The position numbers were made by a program, and so were the translations under genes. A model generated the notes under the pieces. That model had not been told where the DNA came from, ran no database searches, and saw only the letters and a list, made by a program, of their open reading frames with translations. This document shows, piece by piece, positions 8,268 to 17,913 of a stretch of DNA of 42,953 nucleotides; positions within the stretch are counted from its first letter, which is position 1, and each line of letters opens with the position of its first letter. The DNA comes from Prochlorococcus sp. AG-436-K22 (lineage in GTDB: Bacteria > Cyanobacteriota > Cyanobacteriia > PCC-6307 > Cyanobiaceae). Location: the NCBI GenBank assembly GCA_003212555.1, contig QCPK01000009.1:1-42953 (forward strand), written 5' to 3'.

Positions 8268-8537
8268 ATGTTTGAATTTCTTCTTGGATCGCATGCATTC
8301 CTTGGAAATCATAGTTTCGCGGAGTTTCTGGTCGGTTACATATTTGGTGCTGCTTTAATAGTTGGAGCGCCAACAGTATTCCTGCTTTTGGTATTTATTA
8401 GTGCCCTAATGAAAACCAATGGAAAAATGGGAGGATATAAAGAATATGCAAATTACGGAAAATCTTCTTTAAATGATTGTCCACCATTCATTCTTCCAGA
8501 CCCAACAAACCCTCAAACAAAACTAAGTAAGAGTTAA
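8268..8537 (+). CDS. Small membrane protein of unknown function, 89 aa
   Basis: I do not recognise this protein. It has 89 aa, an amphipathic N-terminus (MFEFLLGSHAFLGNHSFAEF), one strongly hydrophobic segment at about residues 22-48 (VGYIFGAALIVGAPTVFLLL), then a polar tail with KTNGKMGGYKEYANYGKSS and a proline-rich end. It could be a single-pass thylakoid or plasma-membrane protein. It starts with ATG 10 nt after the NFACT gene and probably shares its transcript. The downstream 176 nt before tatC is very AT-rich and holds no supported gene. Confidence 0.72.
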   Translation: MFEFLLGSHAFLGNHSFAEFLVGYIFGAALIVGAPTVFLLLVFISALMKTNGKMGGYKEYANYGKSSLNDCPPFILPDPTNPQTKLSKS

Positions 8538-8713
8538 GAAATAGAATTTCTCAACAATTTACAAATATATATGGTGAGATTACTTTTTAAATAAATTATT
8601 TAAAGTAAATCAGCTTAGATATAATAAATCAATTGCTCCTTGACTTGGATTTAAAAGAATGGTTTTTAGATCTATATATTTAAGTCTTAATGGTGATTCA
8701 TTAATTTTATAAA

Positions 8714-9490
8714 GTGCTCAACGAATTTAAAAATGAGCCAGAACAGTCCAAGCAAATGTCATTACTTGGACACCTTGAGGAACTCCGTGAAAGAGTTCTT
8801 AAAAGCCTAATTTCAATATTAGTTGGGGCATTCCTTTGCATTCTTCTTGTCAAGCCTCTTATAAGGATGCTAGAAGCACCTGCGGGCTCCATTCGATTTC
8901 TTCAATTGGCCCCAGGGGAATTCCTTTTTGTATCAATAAAAGTTGCTGGATATGCAGGCTTAATAGTTGCATTGCCATATATAGTTTTTCAAATTCTTTC
9001 TTTTATTCTTCCAGGGCTTACAGAACGTGAAAAAAAACTAATTGCTCCTGCCGTTTCTGGTTCAGCAATTCTCTTCATAATAGGAATATTCTTCGCATGG
9101 TGGACTCTTGTTCCAGCAGCATTAGGCTTTCTAGTAAATTACGGCTCCGATGTTGTTGAGCCACTTTGGTCAATTGAAAAATATCTAGATTTTGTCCTTT
9201 TATTGATGCTAAGTACCGGCTTATCTTTTCAAATACCAATCCTACAATTAATTCTTGGCTTTCTAGGTCTTATAAAATGGAAGCAAATGCTATCAGGATG
9301 GAGATGGATTCTAATGACATCTGCTATTACAGGAGCTGTCATTACTCCGTCTACCGACCCAGTAACAATGTTGCTACTTGCTGGTTCAATATCTTTTTTA
9401 TTTCTTCTTGGTATTTTACTTGTTGCATTAGTGGATCAATTTAAAGAAGAAATTCCTCCAAGCCCTCAGCCTCCCTCAAAGGCAAGCTAA
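8714..9490 (+). CDS. tatC: Sec-independent protein translocase TatC
   Basis: TatC is the twin-arginine signal receptor of the Tat translocase in plasma or thylakoid membranes. The 258-aa form has the six hydrophobic helices expected and the N-terminal MSLLGHLEELRERV signature; the FILPGLTEREKK loop is also typical. The start given is GTG 8714; ATG 8756 (at MSLLGHLEEL) would yield 244 aa and a family-like N-terminus, so the start is uncertain. The 3' end overlaps the opposite-strand DUF3067 gene by 50 nt. petC, encoding the Tat-exported Rieske protein, lies next to it. Confidence 0.95.
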   Translation: MLNEFKNEPEQSKQMSLLGHLEELRERVLKSLISILVGAFLCILLVKPLIRMLEAPAGSIRFLQLAPGEFLFVSIKVAGYAGLIVALPYIVFQILSFILPGLTEREKKLIAPAVSGSAILFIIGIFFAWWTLVPAALGFLVNYGSDVVEPLWSIEKYLDFVLLLMLSTGLSFQIPILQLILGFLGLIKWKQMLSGWRWILMTSAITGAVITPSTDPVTMLLLAGSISFLFLLGILLVALVDQFKEEIPPSPQPPSKAS

Positions 9491-9785
9491 GAGCCCTACC
9501 TAACCTAGGCTTACTTTCTTGACGCAACAACCAAACTCTAACTTCTGAAGCTTGATCCAGCCTATTAATAACATCAATTATTTTTGCAAGTTCTTCTCGG
9601 TACTTTTCATCACTCAAATGGAAAGATTGTTGTTCAAGGAAACCCCACATCATTTGTAGAAAAAGACATTTCCCTTTAACTAAAAGTTTTAATTCATATG
9701 TAACCCCCCAACGTTTCTGAAGAAACATCATCAACTCCTCAACTTCTAAGGGATGAGAGGGTTTTCTAGAAATAGGTTTATCCAT
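9441..9785 (-). CDS. DUF3067 family protein
   Basis: A 114-aa soluble protein from the ATG at 9785; a TTG at 9797 would add four residues. It matches the cyanobacterial/plastid DUF3067 pattern as I remember it: LEVEELMMFLQKRWGVTYELKLLVKGKCLFLQMMWGFLEQ near the N-terminus, then YREELAKIIDVINRLDQASEVRVWL. No catalytic motif is evident and function is unknown. It overlaps the tatC 3' end by 50 nt tail to tail and lies next to petC. The overlap is real coding on both strands because both C-termini read as plausible protein. Confidence 0.82.
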   Translation of the reverse strand: MDKPISRKPSHPLEVEELMMFLQKRWGVTYELKLLVKGKCLFLQMMWGFLEQQSFHLSDEKYREELAKIIDVINRLDQASEVRVWLLRQESKPRLGRALSLPLREAEGLEEFLL

Positions 9786-9883
9786 AAAATCAATCAATCT
9801 TATTTAAATCCCTGTTTTTTAAAGCAGGAGAGGACCTTTAAGGGTCATAATGGAATTAATTATGAGCTGTGTGAACATCTGGC

Positions 9884-10420
9884 ATGACACAAATGAGTCC
9901 TAGCGATGTGCCCTCTATGGGCAGACGTCAGTTCATGAACTTTCTAACATTTGGCACTGCAACTGGAGTTGCATTAGGAGCACTCTACCCAGTTGCGAAT
10001 TTCTTCATGCCCCTTAGAGCAGGCGGAGGGACAGGTGGATCAACAGCTAAAGATGAACTTGGCAATGATGTTACTGCAAGTGGATGGTTAGCAAACCATC
10101 CCTCCGGAGACAGAAGTCTCGTACAAGGTCTTAAAGGTGATCCCACTTACTTAATTGTTGATGGAGATGCAGCAATTGGAAATTTTGGGATAAATGCAAT
10201 ATGTACCCATCTTGGATGTGTAGTCCCATGGAATAGTGGGGCAAATAAATACATCTGCCCATGCCACGGCAGTCAATATGATGCAAATGGAAAAGTTGTA
10301 AGAGGTCCTGCGCCTCTGTCACTAGCTTTAACTCACATAGATGTAGAAGATGACAATGTATTAGTCAGTCAATGGACCGAAACAGATTTCCGAACTGGTG
10401 AAAACCCTTGGTGGGCATAA
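9884..10420 (+). CDS. petC: Cytochrome b6f Rieske iron-sulfur protein
   Basis: The 2Fe-2S subunit of the b6f complex passes electrons from plastoquinol to cytochrome f. The protein has 178 aa. An N-terminal Tat-type anchor ([26 protein letters not shown]14-R15) is followed by a glycine-rich hinge (RAGGGTGGS) and the lumenal Rieske domain. Cluster ligands are C107 and H109 in CTHLGC and C125 and H128 in CPCHGS; C112 and C127 form the usual disulfide. The ATG at 9884 has no clear ribosome-binding site. petA follows after 52 nt. Confidence 0.97.
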   Translation: MTQMSPSDVPSMGRRQFMNFLTFGTATGVALGALYPVANFFMPLRAGGGTGGSTAKDELGNDVTASGWLANHPSGDRSLVQGLKGDPTYLIVDGDAAIGNFGINAICTHLGCVVPWNSGANKYICPCHGSQYDANGKVVRGPAPLSLALTHIDVEDDNVLVSQWTETDFRTGENPWWA

Positions 10421-10472
10421 CATTGGTCCCAATTAATCACTTATTTTTTCAAGCTATCATTCAATTAACATC

Positions 10473-11405
10473 ATGCGTCGCATACTTACTTTCTTCCTAG
10501 GCTCTTTACTTCTTGGTCTTTCTTTAATAATCTCACCATCTACAACCTGGGCCTACCCTTTTTGGGCACAACAAAATTACGAAAATCCTAGAGAAGCAAC
10601 TGGGAAATTAGTTTGTGCAAACTGTCATCTTGCAAAAATGACCACGCAAGTTGAAGTACCGCAATCGGTAGGTGCTGATAGTGTCTTTACAGCTAACGTT
10701 AAGATTCCCTATAAGCCTGGCACTGAAGAAATAGGTGCTGACGGGAGCAAAGTACCTCTACAAGTAGGAGCTGTGGTTATGCTTCCAGATGGATTTAAGC
10801 TTGCGCCTCAAGATAGATGGAGTGAGAAAATAAAAGAAGAAACCCAAGGTGTATATTTCACTCAATATAGTGAAGAGAAAGATAATATTATTCTCGTAGG
10901 TCCTCTCCCTGGCGATCAAAATAAAGAAATAGTATTCCCAATTCTTTCACCTGACCCAGCTACGAACAAAGATATACATTTTGGAAAGTATTCAATCAAT
11001 GTTGGAGGAAACAGAGGTAGGGGGCAAGTTTATCCAACTGGTGAGAAAAGCAATAATTCTCTTTTTACAGCACAAAAGTCAGGAACGATTTCTTTAATTG
11101 AGCCTGGAGAAGATGGTACTACTAATATCACAATTCAGACAAAAGAAGATGAGCAGGTAATAGAGGCTATTCCTATAGGGCCTGCCTTGGTAGTTAAAGA
11201 GGGTGATCAAATAGAAGCTGGCGCTCCATTAACAAATGATCCTAATGTAGGAGGTTTTGGGCAGTTAGATACCGAGATTGTGCTTCAAAGTCCTGCTAGA
11301 GTACTTGGCCTAATAGCATTTTTTGCTGGGGTTGCCTTAACTCAGATACTCCTTGTTCTTAAGAAGAAGCAAGTTGAAAAAGTACAAGCAGCTAATGGTA
11401 TCTAA
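10473..11405 (+). CDS. petA: Apocytochrome f
   Basis: Cytochrome f is the lumenal c-type heme subunit of b6f that reduces plastocyanin or cytochrome c6. The precursor has 310 aa. A signal peptide ends at about residue 27, giving a mature N-terminus YPFWAQ whose Tyr1 amine is the axial heme ligand. CANCH (C48, C51, H52; mature 21, 24, 25) attaches heme. A C-terminal membrane anchor ([20 protein letters not shown]) precedes KKKQVEKVQ. The gene follows petC as the usual petCA operon and lgt starts 31 nt after it. Confidence 0.97.
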   Translation: MRRILTFFLGSLLLGLSLIISPSTTWAYPFWAQQNYENPREATGKLVCANCHLAKMTTQVEVPQSVGADSVFTANVKIPYKPGTEEIGADGSKVPLQVGAVVMLPDGFKLAPQDRWSEKIKEETQGVYFTQYSEEKDNIILVGPLPGDQNKEIVFPILSPDPATNKDIHFGKYSINVGGNRGRGQVYPTGEKSNNSLFTAQKSGTISLIEPGEDGTTNITIQTKEDEQVIEAIPIGPALVVKEGDQIEAGAPLTNDPNVGGFGQLDTEIVLQSPARVLGLIAFFAGVALTQILLVLKKKQVEKVQAANGI

Positions 11406-11436
11406 AGAATAGAAGAGTATAAAGTAATCAAGATAA

Positions 11437-12348
11437 ATGGTAGAGTTAGTAGCCTACTTAGTATCACCAGGTTCTGAGTTAATAACTATTGGACCGTTAA
11501 TTTTTAGATGGTATGGAATCTTAATTGCAATAGCAGTATTTGTTGGTCTAAATCTTTCAAATTATTTGGCAAAATTTAAGGGTGTAAGCAAAGACTTTTT
11601 CAACGACTTATTGCCATGGCTAGTTTTCAGTTCAATTTTGGGGGCTCGAGTTTATTATGTTTTATTTGAATGGCGAAACTTCAATGGGATTAATTTTTGG
11701 AGTTCAATAAATCTATTTAATCTTGAAATACCAATCCCAAGATTTGCAGAGATCTGGGGGGGGGGCATTGCTATTCATGGGGCCTTAATAATGGGAACAA
11801 TCTCTGTTTTATTTCTTTGCCGCAAGAAAAAAGAAAGTTTTTGGAATGTTTTAGATACTCTTCTACCCTCTGTAGCACTTGGCCAAGCAATAGGTCGATG
11901 GGGCAATTTCTTTAACAATGAAGCGTTTGGATTGCCAACTGATCTTCCCTGGAAATTATTTATTCCTCCAATTTCTAGGCCTGAGATTTTCAATAACCAA
12001 AGTTTTTTCCATCCCACATTCCTTTATGAATCGATTTGGAATCTATGTGTTTTCTCTTTACTTATTTTATTATTTAGATTAAATGTCAAAGGTTTTATCA
12101 AGCTTCCATCTGGAGTATTAAGTTGTATTTATCTTATTACTTATAGCATTGGCAGATTCTTTGTTGAAGGATTAAGAACAGACCCACTTTGCTTAGGTTC
12201 AATCCCTCCTTTTTGCGAAGGAGGTTTCCGAATTGCACAAATTGTCAGCTTTCTTATGATTTGCTTAGGTAGTTTTGGACTTTGTTGGATTTATCAAAAA
12301 AAAAGAAAAATGCCAACCCTAGGTGTTATTAACAAATGGAAAAAGTGA
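11437..12348 (+). CDS. lgt: Prolipoprotein diacylglyceryl transferase
   Basis: Lgt attaches diacylglycerol from phosphatidylglycerol to the lipobox cysteine of prolipoproteins. The 303-aa polytopic protein contains [12 protein letters not shown] and the Lgt signature [13 protein letters not shown] near residue 154, plus the late [15 protein letters not shown] motif. The GGG of the first motif is encoded by a run of ten G (11756-11765), the longest G run I saw in this AT-rich window. The 3' end overlaps cobM by 13 nt, indicating translational coupling. Two putative lipoproteins encoded elsewhere in the window would be substrates. Confidence 0.95.
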   Translation: MVELVAYLVSPGSELITIGPLIFRWYGILIAIAVFVGLNLSNYLAKFKGVSKDFFNDLLPWLVFSSILGARVYYVLFEWRNFNGINFWSSINLFNLEIPIPRFAEIWGGGIAIHGALIMGTISVLFLCRKKKESFWNVLDTLLPSVALGQAIGRWGNFFNNEAFGLPTDLPWKLFIPPISRPEIFNNQSFFHPTFLYESIWNLCVFSLLILLFRLNVKGFIKLPSGVLSCIYLITYSIGRFFVEGLRTDPLCLGSIPPFCEGGFRIAQIVSFLMICLGSFGLCWIYQKKRKMPTLGVINKWKK

Positions 12349-13097
12349 AACCTATCTCAATAGTTGGAGCCGGTCCAGGAGCCATAGACTTATTAACTAT
12401 TAGAGCATTAGATAGAATCAAAAATGCTGACGTTCTAATCTGGACAGATTCTTTAATATCGCCCGACATTCCAGATCTAACAACAAGAAATTGTGAAAAG
12501 TTCAGAACAAGTTCTTTAACACTCGAACAAATCCTGGAACTACTTATAACAAAGGCAAAACAAGGTCACAAAGTAGTTCGATTACACGATGGGGATCCAT
12601 GCCTATATGGTGCGATATCAGAGCAAATATGTGGTCTTGCAGACGAAGGCCTAGAAGTTGAAGTCATTCCAGGAATCAGCGCATACCAAGCAACTGCTGC
12701 TGAATTACAAAAAGAACTAACTATTCCTGGTGTTGTTCAAACAATAGTGCTGAGCAGAACTAGTGGGAGGACACGAGTCCCTGAATCGGAGAATCTTGAA
12801 AACCTTGCAAAAATAGGAGCTTCTTTATGCCTTTACCTAAGTGCAAGGCATATCGAAGATGCCCAGGAGCAGTTGTTACGGCATTATCAAGAAGACACAC
12901 CTGTTGCAATTGCACATAGGGTTACGTGGCAAGACCAATGGTTAAAGATGGTTCCCTTAAAGAACCTAGCTTTAGAGTCTAGAGAAAAAGGACTTTTTAG
13001 AACTACCCTTTATATCATCAGCCCTGCATTAAAATCGCATAATCAGCGTTCAAACCTCTATCATGAGTCCCATAAACATTTATTTAGAAGCAAATAA
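12336..13097 (+). CDS. cobM: Precorrin-4 C11-methyltransferase
   Basis: A SAM-dependent tetrapyrrole methylase of the cobalamin pathway (253 aa). The N-terminal [19 protein letters not shown], the [14 protein letters not shown] loop, [17 protein letters not shown] and [20 protein letters not shown] are the standard family blocks, and their CobM-type form separates it from CobI/CobJ/CobL relatives. The start overlaps the lgt end by 13 nt, and its TAA is immediately followed by the ATG of the RodZ-like gene (TAAATG). It implies a corrin pathway in this cell, consistent with the CobT-like gene downstream in the window. Confidence 0.93.
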   Translation: MEKVKPISIVGAGPGAIDLLTIRALDRIKNADVLIWTDSLISPDIPDLTTRNCEKFRTSSLTLEQILELLITKAKQGHKVVRLHDGDPCLYGAISEQICGLADEGLEVEVIPGISAYQATAAELQKELTIPGVVQTIVLSRTSGRTRVPESENLENLAKIGASLCLYLSARHIEDAQEQLLRHYQEDTPVAIAHRVTWQDQWLKMVPLKNLALESREKGLFRTTLYIISPALKSHNQRSNLYHESHKHLFRSK

Positions 13098-13556
13098 ATG
13101 GTAGATTACGCTAATAAAAAAGATCGCTTAGACGTGCTATCTGATATACACAAGAATTTTAAAGCCATTGGACTTGCAATAAAAAAGGCTAGAGAAGAGC
13201 AAAATATTTCGATCATTTTTTTATCCGAGGCCTTGAAAATCAATGAAGATTACTTAATGGCTATAGAAAAAGGAGATGAAAGTTCTTTACCAGAGCTAGT
13301 TTATGTCAAAGCAATGTTAAAAAAAATATTTGAAAGGCTTAATATTGAAACAGTGGATACAAAGCTCCACAATGCTAGTCCAGAAAAAAGAAATATTACT
13401 AAGATTAAAAGTGATGAAACTACAGGTAGAAGTTTCTATCTGATGATTTCATTATTATCATTATTTGCAATCATATTTGGAGCATATTCAACTAGATCTA
13501 TACTTCTATTTAACTCAGGATTAGATAACAAATACGAGAACATTTCCGCACCTTAA
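13098..13556 (+). CDS. RodZ-like protein: HTH_25 domain with one membrane helix
   Basis: A 152-aa protein. Residues about 22-75 form a helix-turn-helix of the RodZ/HTH_25 kind (IGLAIKKAREEQNISIIFLSEALKINEDYLMAIEKGD, followed by the ELVYVKAMLKKI element). A hydrophobic segment at about 115-130 (LMISLLSLFAIIFGAY) would anchor it in the membrane with a short outer tail. In rod-shaped bacteria RodZ links MreB to the wall machinery; here the periplasmic domain is almost absent, so a RodZ role is only possible. It starts directly after the cobM stop and completes an lgt-cobM unit. Confidence 0.75.
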   Translation: MVDYANKKDRLDVLSDIHKNFKAIGLAIKKAREEQNISIIFLSEALKINEDYLMAIEKGDESSLPELVYVKAMLKKIFERLNIETVDTKLHNASPEKRNITKIKSDETTGRSFYLMISLLSLFAIIFGAYSTRSILLFNSGLDNKYENISAP

Positions 13557-13599
13557 AGTAAAAGTGACTCTCTCAAAATAATAAAAGTATTATAAAATT

Positions 13600-15288
13600 C
13601 TAAATTAAAGATGTATTAGATAGGACTTTCAAATCTACTCCAGTCAATTCCTTTACTATAGGGATACAATTGCTCAAACTCCAATATTCAAGTCTTAAGT
13701 TTTCAATATGATTTTCTGGGATCAAGTCAATAATTAGCTTAGAAGGTTTCAATGAAAATTTCAGCGATGCGATAGAAGAGTCAGGTCTTCGGTCAAGTGA
13801 GGTTGACAATCTCAATATTAAGGACATTTCTGAGACAATTCGTCGAAATTCCTTGTTTTCCAGTGCCTGCCAGGCCTCGTGTCTCTTTTTAGGAAGACTC
13901 TTCCTGTGATATCTGGCAATAGCTGCAATCATGAGATGTTCTGAATGGGAATATCCTAGTAACTCTCCATGTCGTATTAAATACCAAGAATGCTTGTGAT
14001 AAGAGCCTAAGTTAATGTGTTGCCCACATGAATGCAACATCGCGGCAGCCCATAAAAGATCCCTACCAGGACCTTGATCATGGTGCAAAACACCGCCGGT
14101 ATTGTTGTAGATAGATAGAGCGAAGTTTGCCACTCGTTCAGCTCGGCTTCTATTAACAGAAAACCTTTCAACTTGATGAATTACTGTTCTCTGACGGATA
14201 CTTCCTTGAAGACTGAATCTATCTTTCAATAACCCTTCACGAAACATCCAGTTAACTACCAAGCCTTCTCGCAATGCTCGTTCGCTAAGAACAACTTCTT
14301 TAATTTTTAGCATTTTCATTATTGTTTGCATTATCAAAGCGCCTGGAACAATAATCTCTGCACGACGCTCACTCAATGGAGCAAGCTTCCGTCTCTGCTG
14401 TGGAGACATTGAAAGAAGCTTGTCTACTAGTCTCGTTAACTTCTCTTCAGTAAATGTATACCCATGTTTTCTCAATAAAGAGTCTTGATCTTCAGAAGCT
14501 ACCAAGCCCCCAATAGCAAGTGCAGTTCCACTAGTTGCAACTAATTTTGCAGTCTCCTGAGATTTAATACGGGAAAGGACCTTCTTAACAGCTGGTTCTA
14601 AAGACCCTTGGATGAAAGTTCTTAGAAAATTCAATCTTGCAGCAGATATAGGAGTATCCTTTATGAAATCTCTTTGCAGGCTCACTGCACCTAATCGAGT
14701 ACTTGTCAAAGCTCTTGCATCTTGCTCATCAGCAAGGACTAACTCTGTAGACCCACCGCCAATATCAAGCAAGATATGAGGTTCCCGACCAAAAGGCATA
14801 CCAGAGAGGATACCCAAGTAAATAAGCCTAGCCTCTTCTGCTCCACTAACTAGTTCTACGTCTAGGTCTAGCTCATCTTTAATTTCACTTAGGAAAGCCC
14901 TGCCATTTGGCGCCTCCCTAACCGCACTGGTCGCAGCCAAGAGAGTCTCTTCAACATTTTGACTAATTGCAAGATCTTTAAAGCGCCTTAGAGTCTGAAG
15001 CACTCTAGTTTTTGACGCCTTAGTAAGGTCACCCGTATCTAAATCTCTATTACCAAGCCTAGTGGAGGACTTTTCAGCCAAATCAATACTAAAAGTATTC
15101 AAGACAGGATCTACTGATGCAATAACCAAATGGGTAGAATTAGTGCCTATATCAATAGCTGCTACACGGCGGATCTTCTCATTATTTCTAAATCGAGAAT
15201 CTTTACTTTGAAAAGTTTCTGCTTTCTTATCTGAAAGAAATTCAAAACCTGCAATTTCAACAGGGCTCTTTGACACAGCTAGTCTCAA
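13600..15288 (-). CDS. ppx: Exopolyphosphatase / guanosine pentaphosphatase (Ppx/GppA family)
   Basis: Hydrolyses terminal phosphates of polyphosphate (or pppGpp). The protein has 562 aa. The actin-like fold appears as RVAAIDIGTNSTHLVIA (phosphate 1 loop, about residue 41), ATSAVREAPNG, and LLDIGGGSTELVLADE (phosphate 2 loop). A C-terminal HD-like domain (from about residue 390) contains LLWAAAMLHSCGQHINLGSY and SEHLMIAAIARYHR. The first start in frame is TTG 15288, giving about 38 residues before the core; a GTG four codons later is an alternative. Its start lies 25 nt from the divergent ubiA start, an unusually tight divergent pair. Confidence 0.92.
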   Translation of the reverse strand: MRLAVSKSPVEIAGFEFLSDKKAETFQSKDSRFRNNEKIRRVAAIDIGTNSTHLVIASVDPVLNTFSIDLAEKSSTRLGNRDLDTGDLTKASKTRVLQTLRRFKDLAISQNVEETLLAATSAVREAPNGRAFLSEIKDELDLDVELVSGAEEARLIYLGILSGMPFGREPHILLDIGGGSTELVLADEQDARALTSTRLGAVSLQRDFIKDTPISAARLNFLRTFIQGSLEPAVKKVLSRIKSQETAKLVATSGTALAIGGLVASEDQDSLLRKHGYTFTEEKLTRLVDKLLSMSPQQRRKLAPLSERRAEIIVPGALIMQTIMKMLKIKEVVLSERALREGLVVNWMFREGLLKDRFSLQGSIRQRTVIHQVERFSVNRSRAERVANFALSIYNNTGGVLHHDQGPGRDLLWAAAMLHSCGQHINLGSYHKHSWYLIRHGELLGYSHSEHLMIAAIARYHRKSLPKKRHEAWQALENKEFRRIVSEMSLILRLSTSLDRRPDSSIASLKFSLKPSKLIIDLIPENHIENLRLEYWSLSNCIPIVKELTGVDLKVLSNTSLI

Positions 15289-15313
15289 AGCACTACAAAG
15301 AATCTAGCAGCTC

Positions 15314-16234
15314 TTGTTTAAGATTTCTAAAAACAACCTACAAGTGAAGAATTATCTATTTACAAACAAACTACAAACTTTGTTCAACTTGCTCCGCTGG
15401 AACAAGCCTACTGGGAGGCTAATTCTTCTAATACCTGCAGGATGGTCTCTATGGTTGACTCCTTCCTCCCCCCCATCTGTGAACTTAGTTTCCTTAATAA
15501 TGCTCGGAGGAATATTAGTCAGTGCATCAGGTTGCATTGCAAATGACCTCTGGGATAGAAGAATAGATTCTCAAGTTCATCGCACGAAAGACAGACCCCT
15601 TGCCAAAGGAAGTATCCGAGTATCAACAGCCGTAATAATCCTTATCTTCTTACTTCTTCTAAGTTTGCGAATAATTTTTCTTCTCCCTCTTGCCAGTCAA
15701 AACATCTGCTTGAAACTTGCTGTTATCGCATTATTCCCAATCTTTTTATATCCATCTTCTAAGCGATGGTTTCATTACCCTCAGGCACTTCTCTCTATCT
15801 GCTGGGGCTTCTCAGTCCTAATTCCTTGGGCTGCAAGCGAGTCTTCCTTAAATGGTGGAGTACCCCTACTAACGTGCTGGCTAGCATCAATGATGTGGAC
15901 TTTTGGTTTTGATACTGTTTATGCAATGGCCGACAAGGCTGACGACAGAAAGCTAGGCTTAAATAGCAGTGCTCTAGCACTTGGTAAAAATGCTTACAGA
16001 GTAGTATCTACTTGCTATGCCTTTACATCGATACTCATAGCAATAGGTGCATTCAACAAAGGGATTGGAGCCATCTTTTGGCCTATCTGGCTACTTGCAA
16101 GTATAAGTATGCAGAAAGAAGTTTTTTCCTTGAAAGTTTTGCAATCAGAGATATCGGCATCGAGTAGGCATTTTCGCAATCAGGTCTTACTTGGAGGATT
16201 GATTTTATCCGCATTAATTCTTGGTAATTTATAA
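15314..16234 (+). CDS. ubiA: 4-hydroxybenzoate polyprenyltransferase (UbiA family, plastoquinone pathway)
   Basis: A membrane prenyltransferase of 306 aa. The two aspartate-rich motifs are present: NDLWDRRIDSQVHRTKDRPL and DTVYAMADKADDRKLG, which bind prenyl diphosphate through Mg2+. In cyanobacteria this enzyme attaches the solanesyl chain to 4-hydroxybenzoate for plastoquinone (family knowledge). Eight or so helices follow. The start is TTG 15314; GTG 15344 is an alternative that removes ten residues. It lies 2 nt upstream of the ldcA start and probably forms an operon with it. Confidence 0.9.
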   Translation: MFKISKNNLQVKNYLFTNKLQTLFNLLRWNKPTGRLILLIPAGWSLWLTPSSPPSVNLVSLIMLGGILVSASGCIANDLWDRRIDSQVHRTKDRPLAKGSIRVSTAVIILIFLLLLSLRIIFLLPLASQNICLKLAVIALFPIFLYPSSKRWFHYPQALLSICWGFSVLIPWAASESSLNGGVPLLTCWLASMMWTFGFDTVYAMADKADDRKLGLNSSALALGKNAYRVVSTCYAFTSILIAIGAFNKGIGAIFWPIWLLASISMQKEVFSLKVLQSEISASSRHFRNQVLLGGLILSALILGNL

Positions 16235-16236
16235 AA

Positions 16237-17136
16237 GTGGGTCTAATTAAATCAGAGACTACAACAAAACCTTTAAGAGAAGGAGATAAAGTTCTGACCA
16301 TTACCGTTAGCTCACCCCTTAATGATGAAGATTGTCTACTTCAAGGCATCAAAGTCTTTGAAGATTGGGGACTAATATGTCAAAACGAAGTAACTATTGG
16401 GAGGCATTGGGGTTATCTTGCAGAAAAAGATCCATTTAGATACAAACAACTCCACTCAAATAATCATTCCGACTTAATTGCATTTGCAAAAGGAGGGTGG
16501 GGTGCAGCACGATTACTTGAGAGCCATCAGCCATGGAGAAAAGGTTGGCTTGTTGGCTATTCAGACTTATCATCACTTCTACTTGCTAGGCTTGCAGCAG
16601 GATATGATGGTGCCATACATGGTCCTTTAGTTAGTTCTATTTCAAAAGAACCTACTTGGAGTAAAGACAGATTGAGGTCACTTCTATTTAACAAGTCTGT
16701 TCCTGATCTTTTAGGTAGTTCATGGAATAACGGAATAGCCACAGGTCCTTTAGTAGCAGCAAACTTAACAGTTGCATCCCATTTGCTGGGTAGCGAGCAT
16801 ATGCCTAATCTAAAAGGTGCCATTTTAGTCTTGGAGGATATTGGGGAAGAGCCTTACCGAATTGATCGAATGTTGACTTATTGGCGAATCAATGGAGTAC
16901 TTCAGGATCTAGCTGGTTTAGCTTTCGGAAACTTCTTAAACTGTGAAGACAAAGAAAAAGATAAATCCCAAAGTTTCTCTGTCGAGGAGATTCTTAAAGA
17001 GCGTTCTAGGGATCTAAATATACCTGTTATTGCAGACCTCCCTGTTGGGCATTGTTGTGGGAATGCAGCCTTGCCTCTCGGCTGGGAAGCCACTCTTGAT
17101 GGGAATGAGGGAGTACTGAGCATCAAGCCCTTTTAA
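16237..17136 (+). CDS. ldcA: LD-carboxypeptidase (peptidase S66, LdcA-like)
   Basis: Removes the terminal D-Ala from peptidoglycan tetrapeptides during wall recycling. The protein has 299 aa. The catalytic serine is in VGYSDLSSL (S109); the acidic motif [17 protein letters not shown] (about residues 198-213) and [13 protein letters not shown] with H272 supply the remainder of the Ser-Glu-His triad. The N-terminal signature is diverged ([14 protein letters not shown]). The start is GTG 16237, 2 nt after the ubiA stop. The 3' end overlaps ispD on the other strand by 14 nt. Cytoplasmic location is expected because no signal peptide is present. Confidence 0.88.
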   Translation: MGLIKSETTTKPLREGDKVLTITVSSPLNDEDCLLQGIKVFEDWGLICQNEVTIGRHWGYLAEKDPFRYKQLHSNNHSDLIAFAKGGWGAARLLESHQPWRKGWLVGYSDLSSLLLARLAAGYDGAIHGPLVSSISKEPTWSKDRLRSLLFNKSVPDLLGSSWNNGIATGPLVAANLTVASHLLGSEHMPNLKGAILVLEDIGEEPYRIDRMLTYWRINGVLQDLAGLAFGNFLNCEDKEKDKSQSFSVEEILKERSRDLNIPVIADLPVGHCCGNAALPLGWEATLDGNEGVLSIKPF

Positions 17137-17797
17137 AGAGCAATGCTTCAGCAATAATAAGATCAAAGGGTGTAGTGACTTTTATATTCGATGAAGGTGA
17201 CTCTAAAATTTTCACAGTTCGGCCCAATTTTTCAAATAAAGCTGCATCATCTGTAACGCTCCAATTGTTTATAAGGGCTTCCTCATGTGCATTTTTCAGC
17301 TCAGCAACTGTAAAACCCTGAGGAGTTTGTGCGGCCCATAGCTCAGAACGGTCAGGTGTACCAGTAATGAATCCATCCTTAGATACCTGTTTGATTGTGT
17401 CAGTAACTGGTGTAGCAGCAACAACCGCAGTCCCTTCCTTAACCAAATCAGCACACTCGTTCAACAATTTAGGCTCAACTAAACACCTTGCAGCATCATG
17501 GATAAGTACATGTTTCGCATCAGAAGGCAACCCATTCAATCCTAGTTGAACGGACTCTTGTCTTGTACTACCACCATCTATCCAATGAATCTGTAATGCA
17601 CATTCCTCAACTACAGAAAGGATTGCAGCCTTGTCTAAAGGTTGACCAACAATCCCAATCCAGTCAATAGAAGTAGAGGCCTTGACCGAACTCAAGGTCC
17701 ATGACAAAACTGATCGACCAGCAACATCCAAAAGCAATTTATTGCAATGAGCTCCCATACGTGATCCGCTACCAGCAGCGGCAATTAATAAATGCAA
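17123..17797 (-). CDS. ispD: 2-C-methyl-D-erythritol 4-phosphate cytidylyltransferase
   Basis: Third enzyme of the MEP isoprenoid pathway, forming CDP-methylerythritol from MEP and CTP. The 224-aa protein starts [14 protein letters not shown] (CTP-binding loop), then [28 protein letters not shown] and [14 protein letters not shown], ending with the [19 protein letters not shown] block, all standard. The start is TTG 17797, directly at the family N-terminus with no better upstream start. It overlaps ldcA tail to tail by 14 nt, and fabG begins 116 nt away on the other strand. Confidence 0.95.
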   Translation of the reverse strand: MHLLIAAAGSGSRMGAHCNKLLLDVAGRSVLSWTLSSVKASTSIDWIGIVGQPLDKAAILSVVEECALQIHWIDGGSTRQESVQLGLNGLPSDAKHVLIHDAARCLVEPKLLNECADLVKEGTAVVAATPVTDTIKQVSKDGFITGTPDRSELWAAQTPQGFTVAELKNAHEEALINNWSVTDDAALFEKLGRTVKILESPSSNIKVTTPFDLIIAEALLFKRA

Positions 17798-17913
17798 AGC
17801 TTGCTCCTTTTAAGAAAGACTTGAGAGCCTTTCCAGTTAATAAATGCTGCTCTAATTTATTAGGCTTAGTACAATCTGCTTTGATCTTATTGATCAAGGA
17901 AACAAAACATCGC

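Noticed and set aside
8538-8713. 17-codon frame just before tatC
   Set aside because: It is very short, AT-rich and without a ribosome-binding site; nothing else supports it.
13578-13593. AT-only 6-bp inverted repeat between the RodZ-like gene and ppx
   Set aside because: ATAATA/TATTAT is expected by chance in AT-rich intergenic DNA and has no T-run, so I do not call it a terminator.
17701-17913. Upstream extension of fabG to 17701
   Set aside because: The extra 71 codons overlap the ispD 5' end on the other strand and have no FabG similarity; ATG 17914 gives the family N-terminus.
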